Positions 1-9,997 of a DNA stretch of 64,000 bases are shown here, piece by piece (position 1 is the stretch's first letter; each line of letters opens with the position of its first letter). The notes beneath the pieces were generated by a model that did not search any database, was not told the origin of the DNA, and saw only the letters and a program-made list of their open reading frames with translations. Made by a program: the position numbers and the translations under genes. This DNA is from Eukaryota sp. TZLM1-RC (Eukaryota > Metamonada: BaSk clade). Location: NCBI GenBank assembly GCA_040285825.1, contig JAUPSS010000009.1:434001-498000 (forward strand), read 5' to 3'.

Positions 1-1077
1 CAACGGTGGTTCATCTATACCAACAGCTTTCCTACTCAGATCAACTCTATCGGCAGCTTTGAGGCACATCATGTTAGCATTAAAAGCATTATAACCATAA
101 CCATCACTAGACCATGCAAATAGAGAATATTTCTTTGGCGAAACCAAACCATTCACTCTTCCGCCAGTCATTATGACAGAATTCTCAAGACTTCTTTTCT
201 TGAAGCCAGTCATGCCGTTTTTCGTATTACACAGCGAAATCTCATTATCGAGAGATGCAAAATAAATAATATTTGGGTCTGAATAGTCAAATGCAAGATG
301 AGAAAGTTCATATTTAGAAACATTCTTTACCCTTGAAACAATTGAGCACTTTCCTCGAGGATCAATTACAGAAATGGTTCGAGAAACACCACCAACAGCT
401 AGCATTGACGACGAAGAAGAAGTGATAGTGTAGAGAGGGTCAGAACAGATCTTGTGACGTGATACTTTTGGATTTTTGATCCGAAGGTCAACAGAAGTCA
501 AATGACAAGTCTCCAGTAAGTGAACAATATTAGAGTCTTGAATTGTGAAATTATAAATGCAGTCATGAAAGTGCTCTAGTCTCACTGAATCCTGTTCAAC
601 AATGTCATTAATGGCAAGACTTTTGTTGAATGTTGACGTGCTGAGTGATTGATTATTTGATAGGAATGAAACAGCATGGTAACCGGGAAAAGTTGTATCA
701 CCATGGTTATAAAGACTGGGAGACGTATCTTTTGTGTTTAAGTTGAGCAGACCTATTTCTCCTGATTGTGTGATTGCAAGAACATTTTCTGATTGACTTG
801 AGCACGATGTTATTGGAGTGGAGAGAGAAAAGAGCTTAGAATGTGTATATGTACTGGAAACAGTGGTGAGGGTTCGAGTGGAGGCTACGTTTTTAGGAGG
901 AGCAGGCTTATTGAGAGAACATTCAAAAAGAGATGATCCATTAGCCACGATAAAGTTAGATTCCTGGGTAAAAGCCAGTCTGGTAGCAAAAGGAAAGGAA
1001 GCTTCCACTTGCCCTACTGTTGGAACTAGATGATACGTTGATGCATATGGAAACATCTTGTTTAATAATGAAGTCAT
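1..1077 (-). CDS. WD40-like beta-propeller protein, C-terminus beyond the window
   Basis: An open frame begins at an ATG whose first base is 1077 (MTSLLNKMFPYAS) and runs about 359 codons to the window edge without a stop. It is rich in short beta-strand-like stretches of the WD-repeat kind, such as SMLAVGGVSRTISVIDPRG and the segment from SHLAFDYSDPNIIYFASLDN on, which ends in a degenerate WD position. No enzyme motif or membrane segment is visible. The repeats diverge too much from consensus for me to name the family or count blades. The role is probably a protein-interaction scaffold, inferred from the fold only. Its start lies about 175 bp from the stop of the convergently oriented-in-line neighbour at 1253 on the same strand. 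Confidence 0.6.
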   Translation of the reverse strand, partial: MTSLLNKMFPYASTYHLVPTVGQVEASFPFATRLAFTQESNFIVANGSSLFECSLNKPAPPKNVASTRTLTTVSSTYTHSKLFSLSTPITSCSSQSENVLAITQSGEIGLLNLNTKDTSPSLYNHGDTTFPGYHAVSFLSNNQSLSTSTFNKSLAINDIVEQDSVRLEHFHDCIYNFTIQDSNIVHLLETCHLTSVDLRIKNPKVSRHKICSDPLYTITSSSSSMLAVGGVSRTISVIDPRGKCSIVSRVKNVSKYELSHLAFDYSDPNIIYFASLDNEISLCNTKNGMTGFKKRSLENSVIMTGGRVNGLVSPKKYSLFAWSSDGYGYNAFNANMMCLKAADRVDLSRKAVGIDEPPL

Positions 1078-1252
1078 TTCAACTAATTCACTTTCTCTTT
1101 AAACCTTAAAATCTAAACCAAAACAGAAGGAGATAGTCAACACAAAAATCATCATATAGGAGAAAAATGTACTTAAAGTTGACCCATAATAACAAGTGAC
1201 AAAAAAAGTTTTAGACAAGCTTTTATACAAAATAAATTTACTACAAGCTAAA

Positions 1253-2531
1253 TTATTCGGGTTCGTTTTCATAGCATAAAATGGCAAACACATCAGGGCT
1301 GCTAATCTTAAAGTATTTCTGAGCTCTAGAAGGCCATAAAACCCAGGAAATAACAAGTAGTGACAATAAATTGAAGAACCAAAGGGATCCGTCGACTATT
1401 TTTTCTTGATCATGTACAGGAATTAAAGACCCAATAAAGATAATAACAGGTGCAATCATGAACCAAAACACAAACAACAAACCACCACGATCATATAACT
1501 TTCTCTTTTCGGCAAATGACTCGGATGATCTGGTTTCTGCAAGATTTACCAAGAAATAAAACATGGCAACAATACGAAGACAAACAGAAACATAACCAAA
1601 AATGTTATCATAGCCAAACGTGTGAGTTGCGGGGTCAGTAGCCCATGTTTCTAAAAATAGCAACAAAAGCTCTACACCAACAAATGTACTCAAGAGGGTT
1701 ATTAGCTTAGTTTTGCCACTGAGAAGTGTTGTCGAGACAGCCCAGCCTTTAGAAATCAAAATCAAAAGCAGCATGACGCATAATTCAAAGGAGAGCATAA
1801 ACAGATCAGCTACAAAGTGGAGGAACCTAGTTTCACCACCAGAAGAGGCCAACTTGGCAAAGAAGGCAAAGAAGAACCAAACACCCAGAGCATAGGTTAC
1901 AATCGCTACGGTGAGAATAATGATGAGGGGGTGAAGGTAACTTGTTCCCCATTTGAAGAAGATGGCATAAACCTGCAGAAGGACAAGAATCAAGGAGGTG
2001 ATACCAAAAGCAAGGGAGAACTTACCCAGGCCATGGAGGTTAGCTCCAAGGTGTTGCTTCCACCAGTTTCCGGGATTGGTGAATTCAAGTTCATAGTCTA
2101 CGTCAATAGAGGCTTCAGGCTCACAACGAGCAAAGACAATGTAGAAGAAAGTGGGACGGTCAAGATATTTGGTATATGAGGCAATCTCGTCCGATTTATG
2201 ACTCTTGTGGATGGGAATCTTGCGCACAGCTTGATTCTTCTTGTCAAGACATGCAAGACGGTTATTATCATAGACGCGAAGCCAATTGTCGTCAGTATAT
2301 ATGAGAAGGTCCACAGGATCGCCATTGTTGGTGATGTCCATAGTAAGACCACCTTCGCCAGGTGGAAGGTATGCAAACTTATCTACAAACTTAAAGACAC
2401 CGCTAGTTCCTTTATCTTTGGTCAAAGTAATGAGAATCCATACCCTTCACTTTGACACGGCCAGAAGAAATCTTGGCAGATGCCAAGGAGAGACAAAGAA
2501 GAACGAGAACAAGAGAGTGAAGACGTTGCAT
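1253..2531 (-). CDS. TMEM145/GPR180-type seven-transmembrane receptor-like protein (two exons)
   Basis: This is a rhodopsin-like transmembrane-domain protein of the GPR180/TMEM145 type (Pfam GpcrRhopsn4). Exon 1 (2444-2531) encodes MQRLHSLVLVLLCLSLASA, a clean signal peptide, followed by ISSGRVKVK. After a 28-nt intron the frame resumes as DKGTSGVFKFVDKFAYL. Together these match the family's lumenal start (GxLxTKExWxFLxRFCFL). The N-terminal half is a lumenal beta-rich domain with Cys residues. From about residue 160 there are seven hydrophobic helices, with the conserved LLLILISKGWAVS in the middle. The family is found in Golgi/endosomal and surface membranes and its ligand is unsettled. Without the intron, the only in-frame start would be a TTG that leaves no signal peptide. 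Confidence 0.8.
2416..2443 (-). other. Predicted 28-nt spliceosomal intron
   Basis: On the minus strand it begins GTATGG and ends CCAAAG. Removing exactly these 28 nt joins the signal-peptide frame to the receptor frame, turning G+AT into an Asp codon. The joined protein then matches the GPR180/TMEM145 N-terminus without gaps. Left in, the first frame stops at a TAA 10 codons later. A candidate branch-site A lies in TTACTTTGAC near the 3' end. No RNA evidence is available, so a 1-nt deletion is the alternative. Confidence 0.65.
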
Positions 2532-3153
2532 CTCAAGTTGTGTACAATTGTTTAAGCAATTTTAAAGGATACCCATTCACTACATGTTCATTCGACGTAA
2601 CCTATTTTTCTAGCACAAATTCTGATAACACACTCCCTAGTCTGTAGACAAGTGTTTCAAAAACTTACTTGAGCGAAACCTGAGATTTCTTTCATTGTCA
2701 GGACAATTTATAGTTTTTTTCATAAAAGAAATTATTCGTGTAACAAAAAGGTTCCACTCTTAATTTTCAGTCAGCTCTATGTTCCTCAAATTAAGTGGTT
2801 GAACAATTGTAAAGAACCTACTGTGAATTTAATTTATCATGCATTCCCCTTTGAAATTTACTCATGTTTTCAACTTTCTCAAGGTTTACTCACAGGCCGA
2901 AAAATACATGTAGCATCATTTGACAAAGACAATCATGATCTTCATCAATGGGCTACCTCACTTAAATACACCAACTGCTTTCACAGAACAAGGCCTCGCG
3001 ACTTGATGGATCTAAGGAAATCAACCAAATGCCACTAAGGTATACAAAGGAATAAAATACAAATTATACAAATTTGTATACAAAGGTATACAAAGGTTAA
3101 ATACAAGGATGAAAATGAAATAAAGGTTCCTTTTTAAAAAAATTAGTGTCTGT
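2532..3153. other. Intergenic, no supported gene; flank of the Fanzor locus
   Basis: Upstream region of the receptor gene and downstream flank of the Fanzor pseudogene. The 79-codon open frame at 2799-3038 has no recognisable features. The right part carries the short repeats and palindrome listed separately, which may mark the end of the Fanzor-bearing unit. Confidence 0.4.
3040..3096. repeat. Three GTATACAAAGG direct repeats and a 16-bp palindrome
   Basis: GTATACAAAGG occurs at 3040-3050, 3076-3086 and 3086-3096. A perfect palindrome TATACAAATTTGTATA lies at 3065-3080. This cluster is about 60 bp past the last codon of the Fanzor pseudogene. It could be part of a mobile-element end or guide-RNA region, or it may be simple AT-rich drift. 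Confidence 0.6.
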
Positions 3154-3612
3154 TTACTCAGGTTCCTCATTCATTTCCTCAACAAAACTTCTGGGCAAAT
3201 TGATCTTTCCGGTCACAATTCCACTTTCTTCTTTATTTGAATATTTTTAGCAGGGGAAATATCTCTGTCATATACTATTTGACACTCAGTACAAATACGC
3301 ATCCGCCATGGGCCTGCTTGAGTATTCTCGGCCATGCAACAACTGGACACTTTGCTTGTATTAAATTCACTGGTTGACAAGTGTTTCACGTCCTTTTGAT
3401 AACACAACCATTTTCTGAAAGCCTTTGCTGATGCATATTGACTGACTTTTCGGCAATGAGAAGGGAAATAAGCAGAACCCACAGCAAGGTAGAGTTTTTC
3501 AGGATGTCCAGCCAGCCTTTGAAATTTGTTCAGACTCTCTCGGAACCGTCTCTCTTTTCGTCTGCGGTTTTCAAATTTAATTATTTTCCATTTTTGGCGA
3601 TTACTTTCCAAG

Positions 3613-3691
3613 TGTTGCCTAAAGTCTATTGTAGTAAAGAAAAGTCTGATTTATTTTCTATTCATATTATATAAGCCTTAGGGCGCCAACA
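3613..3691 (-). repeat. 3' LTR of retrotransposon 1
   Basis: 79 bp, identical to 10718-10796. In element sense it starts TGTTGGCGCCCTAAGG and ends AGGCAACA. A near-identical solo copy is at 31382-31460. Confidence 0.95.
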
Positions 3692-3709
3692 CTGCTTCTT
3701 CCCTTTTTC
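3692..3709 (-). promoter_or_regulatory. Polypurine tract of retrotransposon 1
   Basis: In element sense GAAAAAGGGAAGAAGCAG sits directly before the 3' LTR, where plus-strand DNA priming occurs in LTR elements. Retrotransposon 2 has a similar purine tract that also ends in CAG. Confidence 0.75.
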
Positions 3710-3820
3710 AAAATAAATCAGCTTATATGAATATGAAATAAAAACTATATACAATTAACAAAACAACTATAATAAATACATATAATCGATATAATATAAA
3801 TAATCGATATAAACTAAGAA

Positions 3821-6800
3821 TTAGCTCCTCTTCCTAATTCTATAACTGCGTCTAGGCCTCTTAGAAGGCGTAGACTCATTGGAGGTACTTTGTCGTCGAC
3901 TAGTGGTACGTTTTCCAATTTTCTTGTTATCCTTACTAAATAACTTATAAGCTTCTGAATGTTTAACCGAATGGAGTGGCTCTTCTGTTGTCTCACCGCC
4001 AAACCACTGAACAGTACAGAAACTACCTGAATCAGAGTGGTATTCTGAGAGGATTTTTCTCTATAACGTGTTTTTCGGAATCGCCTGCAGCGACTGCCTT
4101 GAGGAATTCAATGTCCTGTGGATTTTTCTGCGTTATAAATTTTGCAATCTTTCTTGGCAGCTTTTAATTCTGTGCCAGTAGTAAGATTCTTCAATAATAA
4201 AGTGGATTTGGAAGGAAGGTCAATAACTAAAAATGGTCCATTCCAAGATCCATGCAATTTATTATTTTGCTTGGTTTTACGTAAGACGTAGTCACCAATA
4301 TTAAATACTATAAAACACGAATTAGTATTATCTACTGAAGACGGAGTATTTAATGTTTGGTGACGCTCTGCTTCTTCCCTTTTTTTCTTGTAGACGAGTG
4401 TTTTTCATTTTGATGTCATCTAATAAAGGGATATTAGTTTCAAATTTGGATAAATTTCCTAATATATTAGCAGGGTCTGTTCTTGGACTAATCGAAGAAC
4501 CGAACATGAGTTCGTATGGGGTAAAACCAGTTTTTCTGCTTTTTAGTAGAATTTATTAATAGTTGGGATATAGGTACGTATGTAGACCAATTTCCGTAAT
4601 CATTGAAATCTATTAATAGTTTCCTTAAGCATTGAAGAACGTCTCTATGTTTACGTTCTACAAGTCCATTACTTTCTGAATAGTGGGGAATTGAGTTACT
4701 CATCTCAATCGCTAATCTGTTACACACTATTTTGAAAGTCTCATTGGCGAACTCAGGTCCATTATCACTATGAATTAACATAGGTATGCCAAAGATAGCG
4801 CAAACATTCCAAATCAAGGCATCTGCGGTTTCTAAGGCATTGAGTTCTTTTAGAGGGACTAAAATTGTATATCCAGTAAAAGAGTCTACAAATACTAATA
4901 GATATTTATTTCCTTCGTTGTCAGAATTTAGGGGTCCAATTGTATCGACATTTAATCTGGCAAAAGGACGATCTGCCCATAAAGATCCTGTGGAAGGTGT
5001 TTTTGATCTTTTAACTGGAGCCGTTTTTTTGACAAGTTGGGCATCTTTTGACATGATTAATAAGGTCCTTTCTCATATTGGGCCAGTAGAAATCACTTTT
5101 GGACAGTTTGTGTAAACTATCGTTTTTGCTGGGGTGACCAGATTGAACCAAACCATGTATTAATAATAGTGCCTGTTTTCTGAGGCTCTTTGGAATCAAA
5201 ATTTTGTTTTTATTATTTTTCCAAATTTGAGTGTTTACATCTAGAATTGCGTTATCAAATAAAGAGTCGTTGTTGTTTTTGGCTATTTGTTGTTCAGATC
5301 TTATCTTAGACAGCCAAGAAGAAAAAATAGGTAGGTCTTGGTGTCTACTTAGAGATGAGATTGAAGGGATGTCTTCAAGATCCGAATCAGAATCATCGTC
5401 TAGTGGAGGTATCTCGTAATTTGAAAGTAAAGTGTCTGGTATATTTATACTACAAATAGAAGGAGTTTCCTCGTTTTGATCCAAATCAATATTCCTCGAT
5501 AACATATCTGCCCAATGGTTGTCTTCACCAGGTTCGTGGACTATGTCAAAGTCGAATTCAGATAGTATCGGCAGCCATCTCTTTACAATTCTATTTTTCT
5601 CTGGGGCTGTAGCCAGGAATGCAATGTTTTTTATGATCTGTGAAAATTGTTAAATGTCTAGTTAACAAGTAGCTTTCTAAACAACTTTCAGTTAAAAATC
5701 AGAAGTATTGCGTATAATTCTGTTTGTAAGGTGGACCATTTTCTTTGTGTTTCTGTAAGTAATCTACTATAGAATGACAAAGGTTTCACTTTCCTTTTTA
5801 TTTAGCGGGGTTCCTGCAGGGGAGTAGGGTTCAATTTCTTGCCAAATAACACCTCCTACTGCTACATCTGAAGCGTCAGTACTTATCAATACTCGCTTGC
5901 CCGGAGCTGGTAATTCAAGGGGCATGTGGTTTACTATTAGGTCTTTTTATTTGTATTAAGTAATCGTCATGCTTGCAAGTCCATTTAATTATTCTGGGTT
6001 TTCCTTTAATTAGCTCGTTAATTGGAGCAATTAATTCAGAAATACCTGGAAGCCAATCTCTAATATAATTGATGGATCCTACCAATGAGCGAACTTCTTT
6101 CACTGTTTTTGGTCTAGGGATTCTCATCAAGGCTTCGATTTTTTTCTTACTTATAAATCTAGTTTTTATCCTGGAAGGTACTTCCTAAAATGTCGATAGG
6201 GTGTATTGATGTTACGAATTTACATTTACGTAAGCCTATATTTACACGTCTATTTCTGGCGCATTGGAGGACTCTTTGTAATCTCTTATAGAAATCTTCG
6301 AAAGTCGTTCCAACTATTATGATATCATCAATATATATAAAAACGCCATCAATTTGGAATATTTCCATCATTACATTTTTGGAAAACTGCTGGGATGTTC
6401 TTTAATCCGAAGCAAGCTCTTTTAAACATAATTGATCTTCCAGGGATTGAGATTGATGTTTTCTCAATATCCTTCTCAGCAACATTCATCTGCCAGAAAG
6501 CTTTTTGGTAAATCAAGCGTGGCGATGTAATTTGCTCTACTCAAAAATTCTAATATATCACTAATCCTAGGTAGATTAGGCTCTACTGAAATCGTATGGG
6601 CATTAACTCCATCTTTACCACTAAAGTCTCCAGTTAACCTGGGTTTTTGCCGTCAGGGTATATAACTAAGACAATAGGAGAGCTGAATTTATAATTAGAT
6701 TCAACTGCATAGCCCATTTCGATCAGTTCATCAAATATTTTGTTTGCTATTTCCATTTTGCTGGGATTTAACCGTCTAGCAGGTTTATGTACTATAGCAT

Positions 6801-7090
6801 TCTCATCTCTAAAGGGGATTGTTAGAGGATTACAATCGATTCCTTTTCTATTAGGAGTTTCACTAAAAACATCGCTGAATAATTTTAGTAGACTCGTTAA
6901 TTTTAATTTATTATTACTATCATCTAAATTTATCTCACATCCAGATCTTGCTAATTGCTCCTCAAAATCAGAAGGACTTGGTGATTGGTTATCTAAGTTC
7001 CCAATCGAATGTTGAGCGATCCTAGAGTCGAATTCTGATTCTGCATTTAGCAAAGTGCGGTGTTCTTTGTCTAATCTAATGAAAAGACCA
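3821..7090 (-). pseudogene. Retrotransposon 1 pol: RT, RNase H, integrase, chromodomain-like tail (frameshifted)
   Basis: Protease-linker and RT start are at 6634-7053 (SSPIVLVIYPDGK, then LTGDFSGKDG in a shifted frame). The RT catalytic box FIYIDDIIIVG (YIDD) is near 6310-6340. An RNase H region with LISTDASDVAVGGV lies near 5850-5890. The integrase zinc finger (HGLVQSGHPSKND ... CPTCQK) and core (VDTIGPL, SDNGPEF, GLVERKHRD) lie at 4488-5400. A C-terminal EKILSEYHSDSG ... FCTVQWFGGE, chromodomain-like, lies at about 3900-4120. The frame changes at T-runs (A-runs in sense) at 6644-6648, 6502-6506, 6376-6380, 6163-6167, 5944-5948, 5024-5030 and 4054-4058. All but the first need removal of one A to restore the frame. 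The stop is TAA at 3821-3823. Confidence 0.85.
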
Positions 7091-9997
7091 TCATCCGTCT
7101 GAAGCCCAAGTGCTTTTTAACATGTCTGTCCCTATTAATAATTTGTTCGAACCCGGGATTATGGGAAGAGTATGTTTATAGTGAACTTGTTGCGCAATGC
7201 TTCCTACGTTGAACGACAGAATACCAGTTGCACTCCCTAGCGATTTTGTGGATACGTTATTAGCTGGTAAGAACTTAATAGTATCCTTGCTATTGATTGA
7301 CATATGGCATTGTTCAGCTAAATCTGCAGTAATAACTGAACAAAACGCAGCCGAATCTATAGTCGCAATCATTTTAATATCATTTATTGATATCTCCAGT
7401 CTTAGAAATGGAGAACGCTGGGACCTGACGTGGTTTTCACTAACCGTAGAATTAATATCAAAAATGCTATTGATATCAGAGCTGGTTTGGTGAATTTGTA
7501 GAGGAATTAAAAGATTTTGTTGAGCTGTTGGAAAGTTGTTGACTGGGTTTCCTAAATCGGTTGTTGATTGGTTGTGATTGATTGCGTTGATATGTACCCG
7601 ATTAGGAAAGTTGCCTGTCCTGCTGTTCCGGTTGCTGTTGTTGATCCGTCTGTGAGGAACCGTACTCGAACGGGTCGGTTTTGACTCAGTAGGGGATGCG
7701 TTTGATGATATGTCCTCTGTTGTGTTTATGTTATGTATAGGTCTGTACTGACCTCTTCCTTTATGACCTCTATAACGGCCTCCACGGCCTCTAAATTTGA
7801 ATCTATGTACACGTCTACCACGGCCACCTCGGCCCCTTTCTACACTGCCTCTACTAGCAGGCGCCTCCTGTTCTCCTAATCTGAATCTTTCTTCTTTGGG
7901 AACTCTGCTTCTAGCACAACGAGGATCTTTGCATTCGAATACAGTGTGGCCAACAGAATTGTTACCTTCGACGTTGCTGCAGAATGTACAGAATTTTGAC
8001 CCTTCTCGTTCATGCTTTTCAGGGATGTATTTGTGTTGAGGGGTTCCTCTTGACTTTCCACCTGATCGTCTTGCTCGTTTTGTTGGAGCCTGGGCTGATG
8101 GTGTTACTCCTCTTGAGTAAGTTCTCATTGCCGTGAGTCCCAAAGGAATATCTTCTTCGTTAGCCCTGTTCCTTAGTACATCCATTGTGGGCTTGTTTCC
8201 TGCTGTGTAACACCAAGCGAGGAAATGTCTTCTCGTTGTCGATATCAAATCGAGTAGAGTTGTTCTGTTCGGTGAGTCCCACAAGGATTCCCTAGTCCAT
8301 ACTGGGAGGAGTTCGCTTGATATAGCAAAGTTATCCAGACCCATAAGGAAGTACTCGGCTATTAGAGCGGGAGATATGGTTATCAACCCACTGCTTCCTC
8401 TAATTAAATCGGGGATGGTTAGGTCGGTCATGTAGGTGGTCATTCTCAAGACGTCTCCAAAATCTTCTACATAACGACCAAACTCGTTGTCAGCCTCATG
8501 CCTATTGTGGATTTTCCTCCAATTTATTCTAGGCTTCATTAGAGCTGTACAAGCCTCATGATATGATGTGAATTGCGTTCTTTTTAACAGAAATACCATG
8601 ACGTCGGCGTCGGTATAATCAACACCGAGTAAACCTTGACTCTGCCATCTAGATAGAAGGCTAGGGTCGATCATGCTGGATATTCCTGTGGGGCAAGTGC
8701 TCATCATCATGCTCCTAAATAAATCATAATGGTGGATTGGGGGTCCGAGCTTATCTGTTATAGCTGGATCAATCCTTACCAAAGGCTGTGTTGTATCCCT
8801 GGTGATCTCGTCGCGTATATGTTTGGGGAGATCTTTAATCCTATCTTGGGTTATTTCTGCTTGGCCTTCTCCAAATAGCTGGGTAGCTATCATAAAGGCT
8901 CTGGTCCAATCTGATTGACCTGGGGCTTCGAAGCTTCTATTAACTATCTTTCGCCCGTATTTATCCCAAGTTTGAAATTTTAAAAGAAAAGCTATGATAG
9001 ACATTTTGTTAATAGGGTCATCAGCGGATAATCGAGGTCTTTTATAGTCGATATCCTTAGACCGTGGATTAATCTGTCTATGAAGGCTACTAGCTATGCT
9101 CATGTCAATAGCTCTTCTTGAGGATTGTAGGTCCTCAATACGCATAGGTCTATCGGAAGAAGAGTCTCTTACTGAGGGTTGAGGAGGGGCCGTTTCTCCA
9201 ACGACTGGCCCGTTCAACTCAATGTCTTCTCCAATTTCACTTTCCATGGGTTGAGAGAAAGTTGGTTCTTCCTGAGGTGCAACGTCTTGTCTTGTTACAG
9301 GTTCCGGGACGTTCACTGTTGGAACATGATCGGGTATGCTGTCGATAGAGCAGACCTGTATTGGTTGGCTTTTTTCAGAAATTATAGGGGCTACAACAGG
9401 CAGTTTGGGAAGGTGGAGAGATGTGGATGGATCTCCCGTTACCCATTGTCTAAACTCTCGTTGTTTTGTGAACGAGTTACCATGTTGTTGGGTGTAGTTG
9501 TTAGGACGGCTCCTATACGTGGATACAGCTGATCGTTCCGTATGAATGTTATTTAGAGCGTCTGCATCAAACCAGGGGGTTACTGGTTCAAGCTTGTCTT
9601 GTTCACTACTATCCTCCTGCTCCATAAATTCCCTAAAATATGTGGGAGCACCCTCTGTCAGCTCCGTGTAATTATGGATTTCCGTATCAAAGTTAGGATC
9701 AAACCAGGCAGGCAATTTGGATTGTAGGATGTCTTCCGAGTCGGTCCTACTTCTCTGTTCGATGGAGAGAAACCTTATTCTCCTGCCGTATTGATCTAGG
9801 AAGGAGGCCTTCCAATCCAATCTATCTTTGATGGGAAGAGACATCAATTCATTGATTCTCTTGTCCATTCCAGAGATTCTGGGGCGGCGTTCTGCGTTAC
9901 GCCCGAATGTCTCTCTACTCAATTTATCGAGTGCCTTTATGAGTTCATTCCTTTCATTGAGGGGAATTTCCAATACCTTTTGGGTATCCCCAATCAT
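7091..9997 (-). CDS. Retrotransposon 1 Gag (main part) plus aspartic protease
   Basis: 968 codons from ATG 9997. The N-terminal two thirds are Gag-like, without strong motifs. Near residue 680 is a zinc-binding CTFCSNVEG ... GHTVFEC, then an Arg/Gly-rich stretch (GRGGRGRRVHRFKFRGRGG), likely nucleic-acid binding. The C-terminal domain is a retropepsin: MIATIDSAAFCSVITADLAE (active-site triad DSA where DSG is usual) and later LLIGTDML. The frame is lost at a T5 run at 7114-7118, after which protease-RT linker sequence continues in another frame. The start overlaps the preceding Gag frame by 44 nt, in the +1 frame. Confidence 0.8.
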   Translation of the reverse strand: MIGDTQKVLEIPLNERNELIKALDKLSRETFGRNAERRPRISGMDKRINELMSLPIKDRLDWKASFLDQYGRRIRFLSIEQRSRTDSEDILQSKLPAWFDPNFDTEIHNYTELTEGAPTYFREFMEQEDSSEQDKLEPVTPWFDADALNNIHTERSAVSTYRSRPNNYTQQHGNSFTKQREFRQWVTGDPSTSLHLPKLPVVAPIISEKSQPIQVCSIDSIPDHVPTVNVPEPVTRQDVAPQEEPTFSQPMESEIGEDIELNGPVVGETAPPQPSVRDSSSDRPMRIEDLQSSRRAIDMSIASSLHRQINPRSKDIDYKRPRLSADDPINKMSIIAFLLKFQTWDKYGRKIVNRSFEAPGQSDWTRAFMIATQLFGEGQAEITQDRIKDLPKHIRDEITRDTTQPLVRIDPAITDKLGPPIHHYDLFRSMMMSTCPTGISSMIDPSLLSRWQSQGLLGVDYTDADVMVFLLKRTQFTSYHEACTALMKPRINWRKIHNRHEADNEFGRYVEDFGDVLRMTTYMTDLTIPDLIRGSSGLITISPALIAEYFLMGLDNFAISSELLPVWTRESLWDSPNRTTLLDLISTTRRHFLAWCYTAGNKPTMDVLRNRANEEDIPLGLTAMRTYSRGVTPSAQAPTKRARRSGGKSRGTPQHKYIPEKHEREGSKFCTFCSNVEGNNSVGHTVFECKDPRCARSRVPKEERFRLGEQEAPASRGSVERGRGGRGRRVHRFKFRGRGGRYRGHKGRGQYRPIHNINTTEDISSNASPTESKPTRSSTVPHRRINNSNRNSRTGNFPNRVHINAINHNQSTTDLGNPVNNFPTAQQNLLIPLQIHQTSSDINSIFDINSTVSENHVRSQRSPFLRLEISINDIKMIATIDSAAFCSVITADLAEQCHMSINSKDTIKFLPANNVSTKSLGSATGILSFNVGSIAQQVHYKHTLPIIPGSNKLLIGTDMLKSTWASDG

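Noticed and set aside
1099-1356. Short minus-strand frame overlapping the receptor gene end
   Set aside because: Other-frame shadow of the receptor CDS and its 3' flank.
2799-3038. 79-codon open frame
   Set aside because: No domain, no relatives seen, and it lies in a flank full of short repeats.
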